The notes beneath the pieces were generated by a model that made no database searches, was not told the DNA's origin, and worked only from the letters and a program-made list of their open reading frames with translations. From DASPJR01 sp035628505 (lineage in GTDB: Bacteria > Planctomycetota > SZUA-567 > H5-PLA8): a DNA stretch of 31,909 bases. Made by a program: the position numbers and the translations under genes. Every line of letters starts with the position of its first letter. Position 1 is the stretch's first letter. Location: positions 1 through 31,909 of the forward strand of contig DASPJR010000125.1 in the NCBI GenBank assembly GCA_035628505.1. The letters run 5' to 3'. Positions 30,281 to 31,909 of the stretch are shown here, one piece after another.

Positions 30281-30985
30281 TTACTTCAGGTTCTTGTAGC
30301 ACAAGTTCAGAACGTTCAGCGCCAGCGCAGTCAGCACCACGTCGTCGTTAACGGAGCCGTTCTTGGCCTGCAGCTTCAAGACATTCTCTGCCAGCACGTC
30401 GCCCCATTTGCGGGACGACCCGCCGACGCTGACCTCGGTCGTGCCGGCTTCCATCAGCTTCTGCGCGTGATAGATCTGCTTGCGCAGGGAATCCTGGTCG
30501 GCGGTGACATCGAAGCTGTCGGTTGCCCACTGCGCTTTTTTATCGGCGCCGCCTTCGGCACTTTTCATCCGCGTGCGGAGCTTTTCGATCAGCGGCGCGT
30601 AAGCTTCATTCTTCGTGTTTTTCAGCGCGGTAATCGTCCATGCCAGCGACTGCCAGGCGTCAGTTCCGGGCGAAGCCAGCGAGCCGTCGCTCTTGATCTG
30701 CGAAACCAGGTATTTCACCGGTTCGCTCACGAAAGGACCGTTCGTTTCCTTATAGTCGCGAGGATGCAGCAGCAGCGCGTTGATGATGATGGCGGTATTC
30801 ATCGCGTCTTTTGGCGCGCCTTTAAAAGACTTTTCCGCGAGGACATACTGCTCAACCAGCCAATTCCCGGTCTTGTCGCAGGCCTTCTTCAGGGCCGGGG
30901 CGTCGATGGCGTGCGCGTGCGGCGCAAACGAGAACAGCAGCATGGCGAATACAGGCCAGAGGACCTGAGTTTTACGGCTGAACAT
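30281..30985 (-). CDS. shorter exported repeat protein of the same fold family
   Basis: The start is the ATG at 30985, with AAGGAAGGA just upstream. The 234-residue protein has a signal peptide (VFAMLLFSFAPHAHA) and helices resembling the alpha/alpha repeats of its neighbour: MNTAIIINALLLHPRDY, YLVSQIKSDGSLASPGTDAW with a clear QxxDGS motif, and a C-terminal VLKLQAKNGSVNDDVVLTAL followed by ALNVLNLCYKNLK, which is close to the DALNLCLKAMK end of its neighbour. The conserved ends suggest a duplication. It overlaps the upstream membrane-protein gene by 14 nt and precedes the longer paralogue by 61 bp. It may form a dimer or ladder with it. Confidence 0.8.
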   Translation of the reverse strand: MFSRKTQVLWPVFAMLLFSFAPHAHAIDAPALKKACDKTGNWLVEQYVLAEKSFKGAPKDAMNTAIIINALLLHPRDYKETNGPFVSEPVKYLVSQIKSDGSLASPGTDAWQSLAWTITALKNTKNEAYAPLIEKLRTRMKSAEGGADKKAQWATDSFDVTADQDSLRKQIYHAQKLMEAGTTEVSVGGSSRKWGDVLAENVLKLQAKNGSVNDDVVLTALALNVLNLCYKNLK

Positions 30986-31909
30986 GGAGTTCCTTCCTTT
31001 CTTCGGGTTGGTTCGATGAACGGTAATACTTCTCCAGCTTATCCTTAACGTCAGGATACTGCTGCTGAATGCTCGAAAAGGCGCGCTCATTGAAGGTACC
31101 CACTGCAGCAGCTGAGCCCACTTGAACGGAACGCTCTTTATCAGCTTCTTTTGAATCGCCCTTAGTCTGGCTCGTGCCAGGTTTGCTGTCTTCACTTCCG
31201 TTTGGCTTGTCGCTGCTCGCGGGCCGCAGGGCGCTGAGGATTTCGCGTACTTCAGGAGTCAGCTCGCTTTCCGGAATATTGCCGATCTTCTGCTGCAGCT
31301 CTTTGAGTGCCTGCGCCTTGAGCTCAGGGGAAAGCTCTGGATCGCTGATCATGAGCTGGAATTTCCAGAGCTCGGTTGGCGGCAGGACCTGCACGCGCGG
31401 AGTCTGGCGGTTATCGGCGGGAGCCCCGCCGGAGAGAAGCGGTTCCTCCCGCGAAGCCGCAGCGATTTTTGCGGCCGCCCGTTGCAGCGTTGCGTTTGAA
31501 ACAGCCTGAGTCGCAGGCGGCATCAGCAGCGCGCAGCAGAGCAGCAGAATCGCAAGCCAAAGCGCACGGCTCCAGTCGGGCAGACGCAGCGGAAGAAGTT
31601 CCGCGGGCTTAATCGACGGGGCAATCGAAAGCGTAGCCGAAAGTTGTGCCTGAAGAAAAGGCTGCTGAGCTGGCAAGATGCTGTCTGCGGCAGTTCGGTA
31701 GTGCAACCAGGTCGCCAGATGCTCCTTGGAGTCCGCGCGGCGATCGAGCAGCAGCGCCACCTCGTCGGCGCGGGCGTAACGTTCATCCGCGTACGCATAC
31801 AGGGCGACGGCGCCCGCCGCGAGCAGCGGAAGCAGCAAGGCGGCCTGCACCAGCAAGCGTTCGACCCCCGGCATCGCGCCGTTGAGCGGAAAGAGCCTTA
31901 AGGCAAAAA
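30972..31909 (-). CDS. membrane protein with charged C-terminal region, 5' end outside the window
   Basis: The frame is open to the window end, so the true start is probably beyond it. An ATG at 31874 exists but has no ribosome-binding site. Visible are a hydrophobic segment (LLVQAALLLPLLAAGAVAL), ADEVALLLDRRADSKEHLATWL, a second membrane segment ALWLAILLLCCALLMPP, and a large hydrophilic part with LSPELKAQALKELQQKIGNI and a Ser/Lys/Asp-rich stretch. The form recalls large envelope proteins of PVC bacteria encoded beside MoxR/vWA clusters, with LxERLxTAxEL-like wording. It is the upstream member of the repeat-protein operon, overlapping the next start by 14 nt. The function is unknown. Confidence 0.7.
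   Translation of the reverse strand, partial: FALRLFPLNGAMPGVERLLVQAALLLPLLAAGAVALYAYADERYARADEVALLLDRRADSKEHLATWLHYRTAADSILPAQQPFLQAQLSATLSIAPSIKPAELLPLRLPDWSRALWLAILLLCCALLMPPATQAVSNATLQRAAAKIAAASREEPLLSGGAPADNRQTPRVQVLPPTELWKFQLMISDPELSPELKAQALKELQQKIGNIPESELTPEVREILSALRPASSDKPNGSEDSKPGTSQTKGDSKEADKERSVQVGSAAAVGTFNERAFSSIQQQYPDVKDKLEKYYRSSNQPEERKELHVQP

Overview
The window looks like a chromosomal segment of a GC-rich, double-membraned bacterium, most likely from the Planctomycetes-Verrucomicrobia-Chlamydiae (PVC) neighbourhood. The best lineage marker is the short basic protein at 15831-16136, which resembles a small family I associate with PVC bacteria. Supporting hints are several lipoproteins, a Lol-type lipoprotein-release transporter, a squalene-cyclase-like repeat operon and many secreted proteins without known homologues. 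The phylum call is an inference. No rRNA, tRNA, IS transposase, phage gene or CRISPR array was seen.

Layout. 1-6820 (+): the tail of miaA, a SRAP-family DNA-protein crosslink protein (yedK), then a tightly packed run of exported alpha/beta-hydrolase, SAM methyltransferase, bshC, bshB1 and bshA. The last three are the complete bacillithiol pathway. 6831-11008 (-): two lipoproteins, a Lys/Ala/Glu-rich exported protein and a DivIC/FtsB-like division protein. 11107-11829 (+): phenylalanine 4-hydroxylase. 11979-14443: a lower-GC patch with an AT-hook protein, a secreted protein of unknown function and a small-protein/nucleotidyltransferase pair. 14482-19959: acyl-CoA dehydrogenase, the small basic protein, an FHA-GAF-HD regulator and a LolD/LolE-type pair. 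20013-20629 (-): a vapBC module.

20774-22759 (+) is the most striking gene: a lysyl-tRNA synthetase whose first ~84 residues are the N-terminal coiled-coil arm of phenylalanyl-tRNA synthetase alpha (PheS). It has its own promoter and a hairpin-plus-T-run leader. It is followed by a 135-bp palindromic element, a small lipoprotein, a conserved membrane protein, surE and an EboD-type sugar phosphate cyclase, with short repeats packed between the genes. About 970 bp between 26661 and 27635 is non-coding and carries a terminator followed by an array of at least eleven consecutive hairpins (26966-27450). 27636-31909 (-) is an operon of exported and membrane proteins: one with an N-terminal membrane part (cut by the window end), two squalene-cyclase-like repeat proteins and one built from Ig-like modules.

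How the genes work together. The plus-strand bsh block probably makes bacillithiol from UDP-GlcNAc, malate and cysteine, and the adjacent methyltransferase is a candidate for making N-methyl-bacillithiol. The LolD/LolE pair would serve sorting of the lipoproteins encoded here. The terminal operon probably builds a cell-envelope assembly whose function cannot be read from sequence.
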